Shown here: piece by piece, positions 1 through 11,626 of the stretch
Layout of the letters: every line of letters starts with the position of its first letter
Numbering within the stretch: position 1 is the stretch's first letter
Assembly (NCBI RefSeq): GCF_003818135.1
Contig: NZ_RPOH01000003.1
Coordinates: 62,001-126,000, forward strand
DNA: 64,000 nucleotides
Reading direction: 5' to 3'
Source of the DNA: Buttiauxella warmboldiae
GTDB taxonomy: Bacteria; Pseudomonadota; Gammaproteobacteria; Enterobacterales; Enterobacteriaceae
Made by a program: the position numbers and the translations under genes
The notes under the pieces: generated by a model
What the model was told of the DNA's origin: nothing
What the model saw: only the letters and a program-made list of their open reading frames with translations
Databases searched by the model: none

Positions 1-94
1 CCATGCTGTTGATAAGATTAACAACTTTACGCATACGACGCAGAGTACGGTCATTACGGCTACCGAAAACTTTAGTTAATAATTTGATTAGCAT
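1..94 (-). CDS. secA: SecA preprotein translocase ATPase, N-terminal end only
   Basis: Only the first 31 codons lie in the window; the gene runs off the left edge on the minus strand. The reading begins with ATG at 94 and encodes [20 protein letters not shown], the standard enterobacterial SecA N-terminus that contacts SecYEG and lipids. SecA is the cytoplasmic motor for Sec-dependent export. It follows secM by 67 bases on the same transcript, the arrangement needed for SecM-controlled translation of secA. Its own short size kept it from being obvious as an open frame. Confidence 0.95.
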   Translation of the reverse strand, partial: MLIKLLTKVFGSRNDRTLRRMRKVVNLINSM

Positions 95-161
95 AATAAA
101 TTCTCAAACGCCTGCCGCCAGGGCAGAGCTAAAAATAACGTGATAATGAAAAGGCGTGGTT

Positions 162-668
162 TTAGCTAAGGCGTAATGGACCGGCGCGGATACCCTGGAC
201 CTGGCTTATCCATACGCCGGGACTGAAAGTCTCGACGGCTGGCGCTTGCCAAAGTGCAGTGTGGCGCACAATAACAGGGGGTTTGCTTTCCTGAGTGAGA
301 AGCGCGCTGAGCGTATCCAGCAAAGCAAGTTTATGCGCCTGAAGCGGCAAACTCTCTTCTGCGACCGGAAGCGTTTGAGGCGCCATAGCAAAAGAGAGGT
401 GGCGTATAACGGTACGAATGGCATGCTGATGCCAGTAATCGACACTAAATGATGGCCTGCGGGTACTTTCCTGCAATAATGCCAGACTATTGAAGCTGAC
501 CTTATTGAGATAGTCGTGGCTGCTGGTAGAGGTTTCCGCGGGGGCTGTCGGCTCGGTATTCTGGCTAAGCGCAGGCATGCCAAAGCTTGCCGCGACCATC
601 CCCAGTAAGAGATGCGGCCAGAAATAACGTCTGCCAAACTGTCGCCAACAATTTAGAATACCAATCAC
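162..668 (-). CDS. secM: SecM secretion monitor, translation-arrest peptide
   Basis: This 168-residue secreted protein stalls its own ribosome to expose the secA ribosome binding site when export is slow. The arrest segment is clearly present at the C-terminus: [17 protein letters not shown], four residues before the stop; FxxxxWIxxxxGIRAGP is the known arrest pattern. An N-terminal signal sequence follows the [12 protein letters not shown] stretch. I chose the GTG at 668 because the E. coli protein also starts GTG at the equivalent place and the length then matches (170 in E. coli); an ATG farther upstream at 797 would add an unrelated tail overlapping the divergent gene. It lies directly upstream of secA. 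Confidence 0.94.
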   Translation of the reverse strand: MIGILNCWRQFGRRYFWPHLLLGMVAASFGMPALSQNTEPTAPAETSTSSHDYLNKVSFNSLALLQESTRRPSFSVDYWHQHAIRTVIRHLSFAMAPQTLPVAEESLPLQAHKLALLDTLSALLTQESKPPVIVRHTALWQAPAVETFSPGVWISQVQGIRAGPLRLS

Positions 669-690
669 TTTATCCGCCGGAGCATTAAGT

Positions 691-1209
691 ATGCGTGATA
701 GTCGCCCACAATCTTTAGATAATCTGTTCGATGATGCCGGAGCCGCAAGCGTGTTGCAAAACGTGCAACAGCGCGCTACTGCGCTACTTCGTCTCAACAG
801 GGCGGTGAAAGGGATATTACCCGCTCAATTACACCCCTGGTGCCGGGTCGCCAATTTTCGACAAGGCATTCTGGTACTTGAAACCGCAAATGCCAGCTGG
901 CTGATGCGCTTACGCTATGAACAAGCCACGTTACTGAGTGCATTACGTGCGCAAATATTACCATCATTGACATCAATCGACATCAGGATTAATCCATCGC
1001 TGGCTGCAATTGGGCAAGAATCAGTACAAGAAAACAGCATTCAGACGGTAACAGGTAAAACTGAAGGGGTGAACAGAGTGCTAAGCCTGCAAAGCGCTGA
1101 GGCATTAAGAATGGTGGCTGAACGTAGCCCGGAAAAACTGAAGGCAATAATAGAACGACTGGCGTCATTGGCCGGAGAGAGTACCAATGAAACCAGTCGC
1201 AATAAATAA
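691..1209 (+). CDS. DUF721 (DciA-family) protein
   Basis: A 172-residue protein of the DUF721/DciA family. The N-terminal two thirds carries the family pattern: a helical [10 protein letters not shown] segment, then the [28 protein letters not shown] core, a KH-like nucleic-acid-binding fold. In Vibrio and most bacteria DciA operates on the replicative helicase DnaB, and the gene commonly sits beside secA/lpxC, as here. Enterobacteria use the phage-derived loader DnaC instead, so the job of this copy is uncertain. The ATG at 691 has a GGAG eight bases upstream. It is the only plus-strand gene in this block and is divergent from secM with 22 bases between the two start codons. The C-terminal part is variable and probably disordered. 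Confidence 0.8.
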   Translation: MRDSRPQSLDNLFDDAGAASVLQNVQQRATALLRLNRAVKGILPAQLHPWCRVANFRQGILVLETANASWLMRLRYEQATLLSALRAQILPSLTSIDIRINPSLAAIGQESVQENSIQTVTGKTEGVNRVLSLQSAEALRMVAERSPEKLKAIIERLASLAGESTNETSRNK

Positions 1210-1217
1210 TTCGGCGC

Positions 1218-2156
<939 letters not shown>

Positions 2157-2235
2157 CTATCCAACCGAAGTGTATATCACAATCGGCGGGTCAGTTTAGC
2201 ACAAAGAGCTGAGATCCCCAACTTCCGGTTTATTC

Positions 2236-3387
2236 TTAATCAGCTTGCTTGCGCAAAAATGCTGGAATATCCAGATAATCAGGCTCTTTCGCGGTTTGTG
2301 GTGTGGTGTCGTTAACCACTTTCGCCGCAGGCTTTTGTTCCTGAGTCAGCGGTGCCATACCGTGTTGCTGGTAGCGATCCATCACCGGCTGCTGCGTCTG
2401 CTTGTTGGTCACCAGGGTAATTTCTGGACGTTTGTCCATACCAATACCGGTAGCAACAACAGTTACACGCAGTTCGTCGTTCATCTCTGGGTCCAGAGAT
2501 GTGCCGATAACCACAGTAGCGTTATCAGAGGCGAACGCACGAATGGTGTTACCCACGGTTTCGAACTCATCCAGACGCAGGTCGAAGCCCGCGGTGATGT
2601 TAACCAGCACGCCGCGCGCGCCAGACAGATCGATATCTTCCAGCAGCGGGCTGGAAATCGCCATTTCTGCCGCTTCTTCTGCACGGTCTTCGCCGCTTGC
2701 CACGCCAGAGCCCATCATGGCATAACCCATTTCGGACATCACGGTGCGCACGTCAGCAAAGTCGACGTTCATCAGACCCGGACGGGTAATCAGTTCAGCG
2801 ATACCCTGCACTGCGCCTTTGAGCACATCGTTTGCCGCGCCAAAAGCGTCAAGCAAAGAGATACCGCGGCCCAGCACTTTCAACAGTTTGTCGTTCGGGA
2901 TGGTGATCAGGGAGTCAACATGCTTAGACAGCTCGGCAATACCCTGCTCCGCGAATGCCATGCGCTTCTTGCCTTCGAAGTTGAAAGGCTTAGTCACCAC
3001 TGCGACAGTCAGAATGCCCAGATCTTTTGCGACCTCAGCAACCACAGGTGCCGCACCTGTACCCGTACCGCCACCCATACCTGCGGCGATAAACACCATG
3101 TCTGCGCCTTCAAGGGCCGCACGTAACGCATCGCGGTCTTCTTCCGCAGCGGTACGACCCACTTCAGGATTGGCTCCAGCACCCAGACCTTTGGTAATGC
3201 CATTACCAATCTGGATAGTCTGGCCTACCGCAGTTTTACGTAACGCCTGAGCATCGGTATTCACCGCAAAGAATTCAACACCTTCGATGCGTTCACGCAC
3301 CATGTGTTCAACGGCATTGCCGCCGCCACCACCGACGCCGATGACTTTAATCACCGCGTCGTTGGTCAGTTCCATAGGTTCAAACAT
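2236..3387 (-). CDS. ftsZ: Cell division GTPase FtsZ
   Basis: FtsZ is the tubulin-like GTPase that polymerises into the Z ring at midcell. Its 383 residues equal E. coli. The tubulin signature GGGTGTG is at about residues 104-110, with the glycine-rich nucleotide loop GVGGGGGNAV near residue 17. The C-terminal conserved peptide PDYLDIPAFLRKQAD, which docks FtsA and ZipA, is intact after a Gln/Pro-rich linker. It follows ftsA by 63 bases. Transcription should come from Pmra plus internal promoters in ddlB-ftsA, which I did not map. Confidence 0.99.
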   Translation of the reverse strand: MFEPMELTNDAVIKVIGVGGGGGNAVEHMVRERIEGVEFFAVNTDAQALRKTAVGQTIQIGNGITKGLGAGANPEVGRTAAEEDRDALRAALEGADMVFIAAGMGGGTGTGAAPVVAEVAKDLGILTVAVVTKPFNFEGKKRMAFAEQGIAELSKHVDSLITIPNDKLLKVLGRGISLLDAFGAANDVLKGAVQGIAELITRPGLMNVDFADVRTVMSEMGYAMMGSGVASGEDRAEEAAEMAISSPLLEDIDLSGARGVLVNITAGFDLRLDEFETVGNTIRAFASDNATVVIGTSLDPEMNDELRVTVVATGIGMDKRPEITLVTNKQTQQPVMDRYQQHGMAPLTQEQKPAAKVVNDTTPQTAKEPDYLDIPAFLRKQAD

Positions 3388-3450
3388 AGTTTCTCTCCGT
3401 TTTGTGCCTGTCGCCTGAGACCGCTAATTTTGTCTGGTCTCTTAAAAAAA

Positions 3451-4707
3451 TTAAAACTCTTTTCTCAGCCAGCTGTTGATTCGCTTAATCCATGAGCCGA
3501 CAGAGGTGCGTTTTTCCACTTCTGCTTCACCACTAAGATGGGTTTCTTTCCCGTAGTGCAGCAAGCCGACCGCTGTGGAGTAATAGGACTCCTGGGCATA
3601 GTCAGTCAGGCCAGTAATATTTAACGGTTGCCCAATACGCACTTGCGTATGGAACACTCGCTGCGCGCAGGCTGCCAGCCCTTCGATTTGCGCCGCGCCT
3701 CCCGTCAGTACAATCCCCGCCGCCAGGTGGTGCTTCACACCCTGCTGGCGAAGTTGCTCCTGTAACTGCAAAATTTCTTCGTTTACCAGGTTCAACAGCT
3801 CGGTATAACGAGGCTCGATCACTTCCGCGAGCGTCTGGCGTTGCAGGCTACGCGGTGGGCGGCCACCCACGCTTGGCACCTCAACGTTTTCGTCTTTACC
3901 CACAATCGAACCCAGCGCACAGCCATGACGCACCTTAATCGCTTCGGCATCGCTTGGCGGTGTGCCGAAGGCATAGGCGATATCGCTGGTCACCACGTTC
4001 CCTGCATAAGGGATAACCTTGGTGTGGCGCAGTGCGCCGCCGGTGTAAACCGCGATGTCCATAGTACCACCACCAACGTCAACTACGCAGACCCCTAATT
4101 CACGTTCATCTTCGGTCAGCACCGCGTAGCTTGCCGCAAGCCCGGCAAAGATCAGCTGGTCAACTTTAAGACCGCATCGTTCAACGGCTTTGACGATGTT
4201 TTTAGCCATATCATTATGGCAAGTAATCAAATGCACCTTGGCCTGCATACGCACACCCGATAAACCTACAGGATTTTTGATGCCTTCCTGATAGTCAATC
4301 GCGTATTCTTGCGGAATGACGTGCAAAACACGATGTTCGTCACGTACACGCACTGATTTAGCGGTGTGGACCACGTTCTCAACGTCTTCCTGCGTCACTT
4401 CTTCTTCCGAGATAGGCACCATGCCAATCTCGTTCTGACAGCTAATATGCTTACCTGACAGCGCAAGGTAGACCGAAGAGATCTGGCAATCGGCCATCAG
4501 TTCGGCCTGGTCAATCGCACGCTGCACGCATTTTACGACTGACTCAAGATCGTTTACGCCACCTTTGTCCATACCACGCGATGGGCAACTGCCCACGCCA
4601 ATAATATTGACCATTCCGTCAGGCAGAACTTCCCCTACTAAAGCGGCAACCTTTGCGGTACCGATCTCCAGTCCTACTACCAGTTTTCTGTCCGTCGCCT
4701 TGATCAT
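3451..4707 (-). CDS. ftsA: Cell division protein FtsA, actin-like membrane tether
   Basis: FtsA is an actin-fold ATPase that anchors FtsZ to the inner membrane and recruits later divisome proteins. The 418 residues are two shorter than E. coli. Nucleotide-binding blocks VGLEIGTAKVAALVG near the start, VVDVGGGTMDIAVY in the middle and GIVLTGGAAQIEG near the end are all present. The C-terminal amphipathic helix SVGSWIKRINSWLRKEF is the membrane-targeting sequence. It starts two bases after the ftsQ stop, so translation is probably coupled. Confidence 0.99.
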   Translation of the reverse strand: MIKATDRKLVVGLEIGTAKVAALVGEVLPDGMVNIIGVGSCPSRGMDKGGVNDLESVVKCVQRAIDQAELMADCQISSVYLALSGKHISCQNEIGMVPISEEEVTQEDVENVVHTAKSVRVRDEHRVLHVIPQEYAIDYQEGIKNPVGLSGVRMQAKVHLITCHNDMAKNIVKAVERCGLKVDQLIFAGLAASYAVLTEDERELGVCVVDVGGGTMDIAVYTGGALRHTKVIPYAGNVVTSDIAYAFGTPPSDAEAIKVRHGCALGSIVGKDENVEVPSVGGRPPRSLQRQTLAEVIEPRYTELLNLVNEEILQLQEQLRQQGVKHHLAAGIVLTGGAAQIEGLAACAQRVFHTQVRIGQPLNITGLTDYAQESYYSTAVGLLHYGKETHLSGEAEVEKRTSVGSWIKRINSWLRKEF

Positions 4708-4709
4708 TG

Positions 4710-5543
4710 TTATTCTGCCTGTGACTGATTCTGTTGCTGATTAGGATTAGGTTCCTCTACGGGAGCTGGCTGCCAGCCCACTGCCGCACCCGAGTCATAA
4801 CGCAGGTCGACATAGCTAATCCTTTTATTATCGACTTGCTCTTGCTGCTGCAAAACCGGGTAAAGTTCTACAAAGCGACTCAGGCGTTTCATCGTATCGC
4901 CCCGGCCGAGGTTGAGCTTGATACCGTTGTTCAGCGTCAATTGCCAGGAGCGACGAGCGGTCATAGCCGCTGCTTTCAACGTAAATTTATCCTTTGCCAG
5001 CACCGCACCCATTGCGCGATAGCCCTGCAATACTTCAGCTTCACTGCCTTCGGGCCCCGATAACATAGGTAAAATCTGTTTTGCCGCACGCTGGGCCGGA
5101 ACGCTAAACGAATTTCCTTGCGCATCAATCATATGCTGATCGTTCCAGCGGGCGATGGGCACATATTCAACCAGATGAATCTTCAATTCGTCCGGCCACT
5201 GCTTTCTGACGCTCGCCTGCTTGATCCACGGCAAGCGCTCAATTTGCTGCTGGATGATATTCACATCCTGGGTCATAAAGGTGCCAGGTGGCCCCAGCGC
5301 CAGAATAGACTGGCGAATATCATCGTTACGGGTGTAATGCCGTTCACCTGTCACCACCAGCTTAGAGAGCGGCAGGCGCTGAGCATCTTCCATCCAGCCG
5401 ACCACAATCCAGCCGCCGATAAATACCGTAAACAGCACCGCGCTCAGGAAAATGATCCCGGCCAGCCTCCCACCGTTACTGCGACGAGAGCTGGTTTCCT
5501 CCTCTTGCTGGCGATTACGCGTATTCAGAGCTGCTTGCGACAT
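4710..5543 (-). CDS. ftsQ: Cell division protein FtsQ
   Basis: FtsQ is a bitopic inner-membrane protein bridging early and late divisome proteins through FtsB and FtsL. I place the start at ATG 5543 ([16 protein letters not shown]), giving 277 residues against 276 in E. coli; a longer in-frame option exists but adds ten residues not found in relatives. A single membrane segment ([20 protein letters not shown]) follows a charged cytoplasmic tail. Next come the POTRA domain starting at [13 protein letters not shown] and the beta domain. The Gln/Asn-rich C-terminus is typical. One base separates it from the ddlB stop. Confidence 0.98.
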   Translation of the reverse strand: MSQAALNTRNRQQEEETSSRRSNGGRLAGIIFLSAVLFTVFIGGWIVVGWMEDAQRLPLSKLVVTGERHYTRNDDIRQSILALGPPGTFMTQDVNIIQQQIERLPWIKQASVRKQWPDELKIHLVEYVPIARWNDQHMIDAQGNSFSVPAQRAAKQILPMLSGPEGSEAEVLQGYRAMGAVLAKDKFTLKAAAMTARRSWQLTLNNGIKLNLGRGDTMKRLSRFVELYPVLQQQEQVDNKRISYVDLRYDSGAAVGWQPAPVEEPNPNQQQNQSQAE

Positions 5544-5544
5544 A

Positions 5545-6465
5545 TCAGTCTGCCAACTCCAGAATCCGCACAACCAGTTGAGAGAATGTCATCCCAGCCT
5601 GGCGTGCCGCCATTGGCACCAGACTGTGGCTGGTCATGCCTGGAGAGGTATTCACTTCCAGTAAATAAAACTGGCCGTCACCGTCCTGCATGACATCGAC
5701 GCGTCCCCAACCGCTGCAGCCCAAAACTTGCCAGGCCTGCAGTACTAAAGCCCGTAACTCTTGCTCACGGGATTCGCTTAAACCGCCTGGGCAGAAATAC
5801 TGTGTCTCATCAGAGAGATACTTCGCCTCATAATCATAGAAAATGCCGGCCGGTTGGATACGAATCGACGGTAATATTTCTGCGCCAAGGATCGCCACCG
5901 TGTATTCAGGACCGCTGAGCCACTTTTCGATCAGAACTTCTTCGTCGTGTTCAAAGGCCAATTCAAGCGCTGCGGGTAAGGCCGCAACGTTATCAACCTT
6001 CGACATGCCCACGCTTGAGCCTTCACGGCTTGGCTTAACAATGACCGGCATCCCTAAGCTTGCAATACGCCCGACGGTAGCAGCATCGATCCCAGCTTCA
6101 ACATCGCGACGCGTTAAGGCAACCCACGGAGCCACCGGTAAATCCGCGCCTTTCCACAACAGCTTGGTACGCAGCTTGTCCATGGAGACGGCAGAAGCCA
6201 TTACGCCACTGCCGGTATAAGGAAGCTGCAGCAATTCCAGCAGCCCCTGCAGCGTTCCGTCTTCGCCGCCACGGCCATGCAATGCGATAAAGACTTTGTC
6301 AAAGCCCTGCGCTTTCAACTCAGTTACCGGCGTGTTTTGCGGGTCGACTTCATGGGCATCAATCCCCGCTTCGCGCAGACCGGCAAGCACCGCAGCACCG
6401 GATTGCAAAGAGACCTCACGTTCAGCGGAAGTGCCGCCCAGCAGAACAGCGATTTTATCAGCCAT
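5545..6465 (-). CDS. ddlB: D-alanine--D-alanine ligase B
   Basis: An ATP-grasp enzyme joining two D-alanines for the end of the peptidoglycan stem peptide, in the cytoplasm. Starting at ATG 6465 ([20 protein letters not shown]) it has 306 residues, as in E. coli. The N-terminal [16 protein letters not shown], the [12 protein letters not shown] loop, the ATP-grasp lysine region [14 protein letters not shown] and the metal-ligand segment [14 protein letters not shown] are present. An upstream in-frame start would extend 26 residues into murC and is unlikely. It overlaps the murC stop by eight bases. Confidence 0.98.
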   Translation of the reverse strand: MADKIAVLLGGTSAEREVSLQSGAAVLAGLREAGIDAHEVDPQNTPVTELKAQGFDKVFIALHGRGGEDGTLQGLLELLQLPYTGSGVMASAVSMDKLRTKLLWKGADLPVAPWVALTRRDVEAGIDAATVGRIASLGMPVIVKPSREGSSVGMSKVDNVAALPAALELAFEHDEEVLIEKWLSGPEYTVAILGAEILPSIRIQPAGIFYDYEAKYLSDETQYFCPGGLSESREQELRALVLQAWQVLGCSGWGRVDVMQDGDGQFYLLEVNTSPGMTSHSLVPMAARQAGMTFSQLVVRILELAD

Positions 6466-7933
6466 GACGATCTCCTTCCTTAGTGTGGGGCTGTAATTTA
6501 AATTCAGCCAGGTTTCTTGCCACTTTGCCGACATTTCCCGCACCTTGTACCAGGATCAGGTCATTTCCCGACAAAACAGGGGCCAAAAAGTCCGTGACCT
6601 GGGTGGCGTCCGGAACCAGGATAGGGTCGACTTTGCCACGACCGCGAATGGTACGGCATAGCGAACGGCTATCCGCCCCGGGAATAGCCGCTTCGCCAGC
6701 AGCATAAACATCCAGCATCAGCAGCGAATCCACCTGCGACAACACGTTAGCAAAGTCATCATACAAATCACGCGTCCGGGTGAAACGGTGCGGCTGGAAG
6801 ATCATCACCAGGTTTTTATCCGGCCAACCGGCGCGTGCCGCTTTGATGGTGGCATCCACTTCCGTCGGGTGGTGACCGTAGTCGTCCACCAGCATGGCAG
6901 TCCCTGGCTTGCCGTTCACCGCGGCAAGCGGATATTCACCAAGGAAATCAAAGCGACGCCCGGTTCCCTGGAAACTTTCCAGCGCACGCAGAATGTCTTC
7001 GTCATCAATGCCTTCTTCCGTCGCCACAGCAACCGCTGCCGCCGCGTTTAACGCGTTGTGGCGACCCGGCGCATTCAGCGTCACGTGCAGCGCAGGTTTA
7101 TCCTGACGCACAATCGTGAAATGCCCCTGTGGCCCTTTCTGCTGGTAGTCTTCAATGCGCACGTCCGCATCTTCGCTAAAGCCGTAAGCGGTAATTTTAC
7201 GGCCAACGCGTGGCAGCAGCTCACGGATCACCGGGTCGTCCACGCACATCACCGCCAGACCATAAAACGGCAGGTTGTGCAGGAAGTTAATAAACGTCTG
7301 CTTTAAATTCTCGAAGTCGCCCTGGTAGGTATCCATGTGGTCAGCTTCGATATTCGTGACGACGGAAACCATCGGTTGCAGATGAAGGAATGACGCATCG
7401 CTTTCATCTGCTTCAGCAATCAGGTAACGGCTGTTACCTAAGCGCGCATGGGTTCCCGCGGCTTTTACCAGGCCACCATTCACAAAAGTAGGATCAAGGC
7501 CTGCTTCGGCATAAATACTGGAAACCATCGCCGTGGTCGTGGTTTTACCGTGCGTACCGGCAATCGCAATGCCATGACGGAAACGCATCAGCTCGGCCAG
7601 CATTTCAGCACGACGAATAACCGGGATACGCGCTTCATGAGCGGCAACAATTTCCGGGTTATCCATTGAGATAGCGGTAGATACCACCACCACGCTCGCA
7701 TCGAGCACGTTTTCCGGGCGATGGTTGAAATAAATCGTGGCGCCCAGCGCCGACAACTGCTGCGTGACCGGGTTCGGCGCCAGATCGGAGCCGCTTATCT
7801 GGTAACCTTCATTGGCTAAAACTTCGGCAATGCCGCCCATACCGGCACCGCCGATGCCAACAAAGTGAATGTGCCGGACGCGACGCATCTCGGGCACAAT
7901 AGAACGCAGTTTCGCCAGTTGTTGTGTATTCAT
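6458..7933 (-). CDS. murC: UDP-N-acetylmuramate--L-alanine ligase MurC
   Basis: MurC adds L-alanine to UDP-MurNAc, the first amino acid step of the peptidoglycan precursor. Its 491 residues equal E. coli. The N-terminal Rossmann domain has [17 protein letters not shown], the ATPase P-loop is [14 protein letters not shown], and the central domain carries [12 protein letters not shown]. The C-terminal ligase domain follows, with [18 protein letters not shown]. It lies 66 bases after murG, the largest gap inside the mur genes here. Confidence 0.98.
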   Translation of the reverse strand: MNTQQLAKLRSIVPEMRRVRHIHFVGIGGAGMGGIAEVLANEGYQISGSDLAPNPVTQQLSALGATIYFNHRPENVLDASVVVVSTAISMDNPEIVAAHEARIPVIRRAEMLAELMRFRHGIAIAGTHGKTTTTAMVSSIYAEAGLDPTFVNGGLVKAAGTHARLGNSRYLIAEADESDASFLHLQPMVSVVTNIEADHMDTYQGDFENLKQTFINFLHNLPFYGLAVMCVDDPVIRELLPRVGRKITAYGFSEDADVRIEDYQQKGPQGHFTIVRQDKPALHVTLNAPGRHNALNAAAAVAVATEEGIDDEDILRALESFQGTGRRFDFLGEYPLAAVNGKPGTAMLVDDYGHHPTEVDATIKAARAGWPDKNLVMIFQPHRFTRTRDLYDDFANVLSQVDSLLMLDVYAAGEAAIPGADSRSLCRTIRGRGKVDPILVPDATQVTDFLAPVLSGNDLILVQGAGNVGKVARNLAEFKLQPHTKEGDRHG

Positions 7934-7999
7934 TCTCTAACCTGCAGCGTCAAACGCCATTACTTCAAATATTCATGGGCAACAAGCCGCCCACAATGA

Positions 8000-9067
8000 T
8001 TACGCCAGTGCTGCGGCGCTCACTTCTTTGGCTACCCGCTCTGTGGCATCAGGAATGGATGCAGCACGCGCACGCCCGGCCATTGCCAGTAACGTCGCTC
8101 TGTCCCACCCGGCGAGAGTCTGGGTAACGGCATCCACGGTAAACTGCGGCTGCTCCAGTATTTTTGCCGCCTCCGCTTTTTCCAGCGGCAGCGCATTCCA
8201 GTATTGCTGCCGATCTTTATGCTGGAAGGGAACAAACAGCGCAGGTAACCCTGCGGCCGCGATTTCGCTCACGGTTAATGCACCGGAGCGACAGACCACG
8301 ACATCGGCCCACGCATACGCGCCAGCCATATCATCAATAAACTCGGTCACTTTATGCTGTGGCTGCGCGGCTTCTGCATACGCCTGCGCCACCACCTCCA
8401 GCCCGCCTTTGCCACACTGGTGCCAGATGGTCACGGCATCCCCAAGGCGGCCTGCAACTTTGGGCATAGTCTGGTTCAGCACACGAGCTCCCTGCGAACC
8501 ACCAACAACCAGCACCCGCACAGGGCCTTCACGCCCGGCAAAACGTTGCTGCGGTAATGGCAGCGCTAACACGTCGGTACGCACCGGGTTGCCGACCACA
8601 TCCGCATTCGGGAAGGCGCCAGGGAACGCCTGCATGACTTTTTTGGCAATTTTCGACAACCATTTATTGGTTAAACCGGCAATCCCGTTTTGCTCATGCA
8701 ACACCACCGGAATACCGAGCGACCAGGCGGCAAGCCCGCCAGGACCTGATACATAGCCGCCCATCCCCAGAACCACATCCGGGCGATAGGCTTTCATGAT
8801 GGCCCGCGCCTGACGCCAGGCGTTGAAGATACGCACCGGTGCCAGCAGCATCGCCTTCAGGCCCTTGCCGCGCAAACCAGAAATACGAATGAAATCAATC
8901 TCGATGCCATGTTTCGGCACCAGGTCTGCTTCCATACGATCGGCGGTGCCCAGCCAGCGCACCTGCCAGCCCTGAGCCATTAAGTGATGCGCCACCGCAA
9001 GACCCGGGAACACATGCCCGCCAGTCCCGCCTGCCATCACCATTAACCGCCGGGTTTGATTACTCAT
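8000..9067 (-). CDS. murG: Lipid II-forming GlcNAc transferase MurG
   Basis: MurG transfers GlcNAc from UDP-GlcNAc to lipid I at the inner face of the membrane, making lipid II. At 355 residues it is the E. coli length. The N-terminal [14 protein letters not shown] loop and the [10 protein letters not shown] loop bind the diphosphate, and the family 28 glycosyltransferase region [20 protein letters not shown] contacts the nucleotide sugar. Its ATG overlaps the ftsW stop by four bases, a classic coupled junction. Confidence 0.98.
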   Translation of the reverse strand: MSNQTRRLMVMAGGTGGHVFPGLAVAHHLMAQGWQVRWLGTADRMEADLVPKHGIEIDFIRISGLRGKGLKAMLLAPVRIFNAWRQARAIMKAYRPDVVLGMGGYVSGPGGLAAWSLGIPVVLHEQNGIAGLTNKWLSKIAKKVMQAFPGAFPNADVVGNPVRTDVLALPLPQQRFAGREGPVRVLVVGGSQGARVLNQTMPKVAGRLGDAVTIWHQCGKGGLEVVAQAYAEAAQPQHKVTEFIDDMAGAYAWADVVVCRSGALTVSEIAAAGLPALFVPFQHKDRQQYWNALPLEKAEAAKILEQPQFTVDAVTQTLAGWDRATLLAMAGRARAASIPDATERVAKEVSAAALA

Positions 9068-10308
9068 CGCACACCCTTCGTAAACGCCTGGGCTTTTGCC
9101 AGACGTGTTTCATGATCGATACGCAGCAACATCATAATTGCTGTAGACATAATTAACAGGCTCGAACCACCGTAGCTGATCAATGGCAGCGTCAGGCCCT
9201 TGGTAGGTAACATACCGGCAGCGGCACCGACGTTGACCAGCGACTGGAAACTAAACCAGACGCCAATTGAGCACCCCAGGAAGCCCGCAAAACGCTGGTC
9301 CATTTCCAGCGCCCGCTTGCCGATGGACATCGCGCGAAAAGCGACGAAGAATACCATCAATAAAGCCAGCACCACACCGATATATCCCAGCTCTTCGCCG
9401 ATAATCGAGAAGATGAAGTCGGTGTGTGCTTCCGGCAAATATTCGAGCTTTTGCACAGAATTCCCCAAGCCCTGCCCCCACAATTCCCCGCGACCAAATG
9501 CCATCAGAGACTGTGTCAGCTGGTAGCCGCTGCCAAACGGATCTTCCCACGGGTTCCAGAAAGAGGTTACGCGGCGAATACGATAAGGTTCGGCAAGGAT
9601 CAGCAAGATAACCGCAGAAATCCCCATCCCGATAATGGCCAGGAACTGCCAGAGTTTGGCCCCCGCCAGGAACAGCATCGCCAGCGTGGTGACAAACAGC
9701 ACAACAACCGTCCCTAAGTCAGGCTGTGCCAGCAGCAAAATGGCCATCACCAGAATGACGCCCATCGGTTTCATGAAGCCGCGTAGGTTATTACGCACCT
9801 CATCAACTTTACGAACCAGATAGTTGGCGAGGTAGCAGAACAGCGACAGTTTCGTGAATTCAGCAGGCTGAATACGCAGCGGGCCAAAAGCAATCCAGCG
9901 TGACGCACCGTTTACCGAGCTACCGACAACCAATACGATCAACAGCATCGCAATAGACAGCAGCAGCATTGCGGTACTGTGGCGCTGCCAGAAATCCATT
10001 GGCAAGCGCAGCGTGATCATCGCCATGGCAAACGCGAGGACAATGTATAGACCATCACGTTTAGCAAACAGGAACGGATCGTTCGCCAGACGCTGGCCGA
10101 CGGGCATCGAAGCCGAAGTCACCATAATAAAGCCGACGGCAGCCAGCCCGAAAGTGAGCCATAACAGCGTGCGGTCATACATCACGATGTTATTGGACTC
10201 CGCCTCCTTCGAGCCCATCACCCAGCCTTTAAGCGCCGACGCCAGCCAGCTCAGGATGGCAAATCCCGGCACTCGTGGCATTCGCAGGCGAGGGAGCGAT
10301 AAGCGCAT
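9064..10308 (-). CDS. ftsW: SEDS-family peptidoglycan polymerase FtsW
   Basis: FtsW is the SEDS glycosyltransferase of septal peptidoglycan synthesis, working with FtsI. The 414 residues equal E. coli, with ten predicted membrane helices. The SEDS signature is clear: ARRNxR-type loops are replaced by the usual enterobacterial [21 protein letters not shown] and, near the end, [15 protein letters not shown]. The [17 protein letters not shown] region in the large periplasmic loop holds the conserved aspartate. Its ATG shares one base with the murD stop. Confidence 0.98.
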   Translation of the reverse strand: MRLSLPRLRMPRVPGFAILSWLASALKGWVMGSKEAESNNIVMYDRTLLWLTFGLAAVGFIMVTSASMPVGQRLANDPFLFAKRDGLYIVLAFAMAMITLRLPMDFWQRHSTAMLLLSIAMLLIVLVVGSSVNGASRWIAFGPLRIQPAEFTKLSLFCYLANYLVRKVDEVRNNLRGFMKPMGVILVMAILLLAQPDLGTVVVLFVTTLAMLFLAGAKLWQFLAIIGMGISAVILLILAEPYRIRRVTSFWNPWEDPFGSGYQLTQSLMAFGRGELWGQGLGNSVQKLEYLPEAHTDFIFSIIGEELGYIGVVLALLMVFFVAFRAMSIGKRALEMDQRFAGFLGCSIGVWFSFQSLVNVGAAAGMLPTKGLTLPLISYGGSSLLIMSTAIMMLLRIDHETRLAKAQAFTKGVR

Positions 10309-11624
10309 CAGCCAAGCTCCTTCGCAAGTTGGGTGAACTGATCACCACGTTGTTCGAAGTTCTTAAACTGATCGAGACTCGCACAGGCCGGTGATAAAAG
10401 AACCATGTCGCCGGGTTGAACGCGGGCGGCAATCAGTTTCATCGCCTCAGCCATGGTTTCAGTTTGCTCGGCAACATCAGGGCGCAGTGCAGCAAGTTCA
10501 GCTCCGTCACGGCCAAAGCAATACAGTCGAATGGTGGAACCTTGCAGATACTGGCTCAGTGACGAGAAATCAGCTGATTTACCATCGCCGCCTAACAGCA
10601 GATGCAATGTGCCTTCAACTTTCAAACCGTTCAGCGCCGCCTCTGTGCTACCGACGTTGGTCGCTTTCGAGTCGTTAATCCAGCGCACGCCGTTGCGCTC
10701 CCATGCCAGCTGGAAGCGGTGCGCAAGACCGGTAAAGGTGGTCAATGCCTGCAGGCTGCTGGAGCGTGGCAGTTTCACCGCATCAGCCAGCGCCAGCGCG
10801 GCAAGCGCGTTGGTATAGTTATGGCGACCAACGATTTTCATCTCTTTGGTATTCAGCACTTTCTCGCCCTTCACACGCAGCCAGGTATCCCCTTGCTGAT
10901 GATTGAGGTGGTAATCGCCGACATCCACGCCAAAGCTGATACAGCGCTCGTCTGCGCCACGAACCGGCATGGTCAGGGCATCATCGGCGTTCACCACGCA
11001 AACTGCGGCGTTTTCATAAACGCGCAGTTTAGCCGCGCGATACTGTTGCAGACCGAACGGGTACCTATCCATATGATCTTCGGTAACGTTAAGAATGGTC
11101 GCCGCCGCCGCTTTCAGGCTAAAGGTGGTTTCCAGCTGGAAGCTCGATAACTCAAGGACGTAAAGCTCACGGTTTGGATCAAGCAGCATCAACGCAGGCA
11201 AGCCGATGTTTCCACCCACGCCCACATTCACGCCAGCCGCCTTAGCCATTTCACCGACTAACGTGGTGACGGTGCTTTTCCCGTTAGAACCCGTAATCGC
11301 AATAATTGGCGCTTGTGCTTCACGGCAGAACAGTTCGATATCACCCACGATTTCGACGCCTGCGTCTGCCGCACGGCTCAACGCAGGGTGGGCTACCGCA
11401 ATACCAGGGCTGGCAATAATCAAGTCAGCCGCTAACAGCCAGTCTTCGTTGAGCGCGCCGGTATGTCGCTCCACCGTCTCAGGCAGTTTTTCCAGGCCCG
11501 GAGGTGAGATGCGGGTGTCCATCACGCGCGGCGTAACGCCACGCGCAAGGAAGAAATCCACGCACGACAGGCCGGTAAGGCCCAACCCGATGATGACGAC
11601 ATTTTTCCCCTGGTAATCAGTCAT
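10308..11624 (-). CDS. murD: UDP-MurNAc-L-Ala--D-glutamate ligase MurD
   Basis: MurD adds D-glutamate to UDP-MurNAc-L-Ala. It has 438 residues as in E. coli. The N-terminal domain begins [21 protein letters not shown], the P-loop is [15 protein letters not shown], and the ligase domain holds the [13 protein letters not shown] substrate loop and the [13 protein letters not shown] motif. Two bases separate its ATG from the mraY stop. Nothing departs from the family pattern. Confidence 0.98.
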   Translation of the reverse strand: MTDYQGKNVVIIGLGLTGLSCVDFFLARGVTPRVMDTRISPPGLEKLPETVERHTGALNEDWLLAADLIIASPGIAVAHPALSRAADAGVEIVGDIELFCREAQAPIIAITGSNGKSTVTTLVGEMAKAAGVNVGVGGNIGLPALMLLDPNRELYVLELSSFQLETTFSLKAAAATILNVTEDHMDRYPFGLQQYRAAKLRVYENAAVCVVNADDALTMPVRGADERCISFGVDVGDYHLNHQQGDTWLRVKGEKVLNTKEMKIVGRHNYTNALAALALADAVKLPRSSSLQALTTFTGLAHRFQLAWERNGVRWINDSKATNVGSTEAALNGLKVEGTLHLLLGGDGKSADFSSLSQYLQGSTIRLYCFGRDGAELAALRPDVAEQTETMAEAMKLIAARVQPGDMVLLSPACASLDQFKNFEQRGDQFTQLAKELG

Positions 11625-11626
11625 AG

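Noticed and set aside
2245..3126. Long plus-strand open frame of 293 codons opposite ftsZ
   Set aside because: It is the antisense shadow of the conserved ftsZ gene, has no ribosome binding site and its sequence is histidine/cysteine-rich nonsense.
5545..6543. Longer ddlB start at 6543
   Set aside because: The extra 26 residues fall inside murC and do not belong to the family; ATG 6465 gives the standard length.
8028..8756. Plus-strand frame of 242 codons opposite murG
   Set aside because: Shadow of a GC-rich gene; biased Ala/Ser/Thr composition and no family resemblance.
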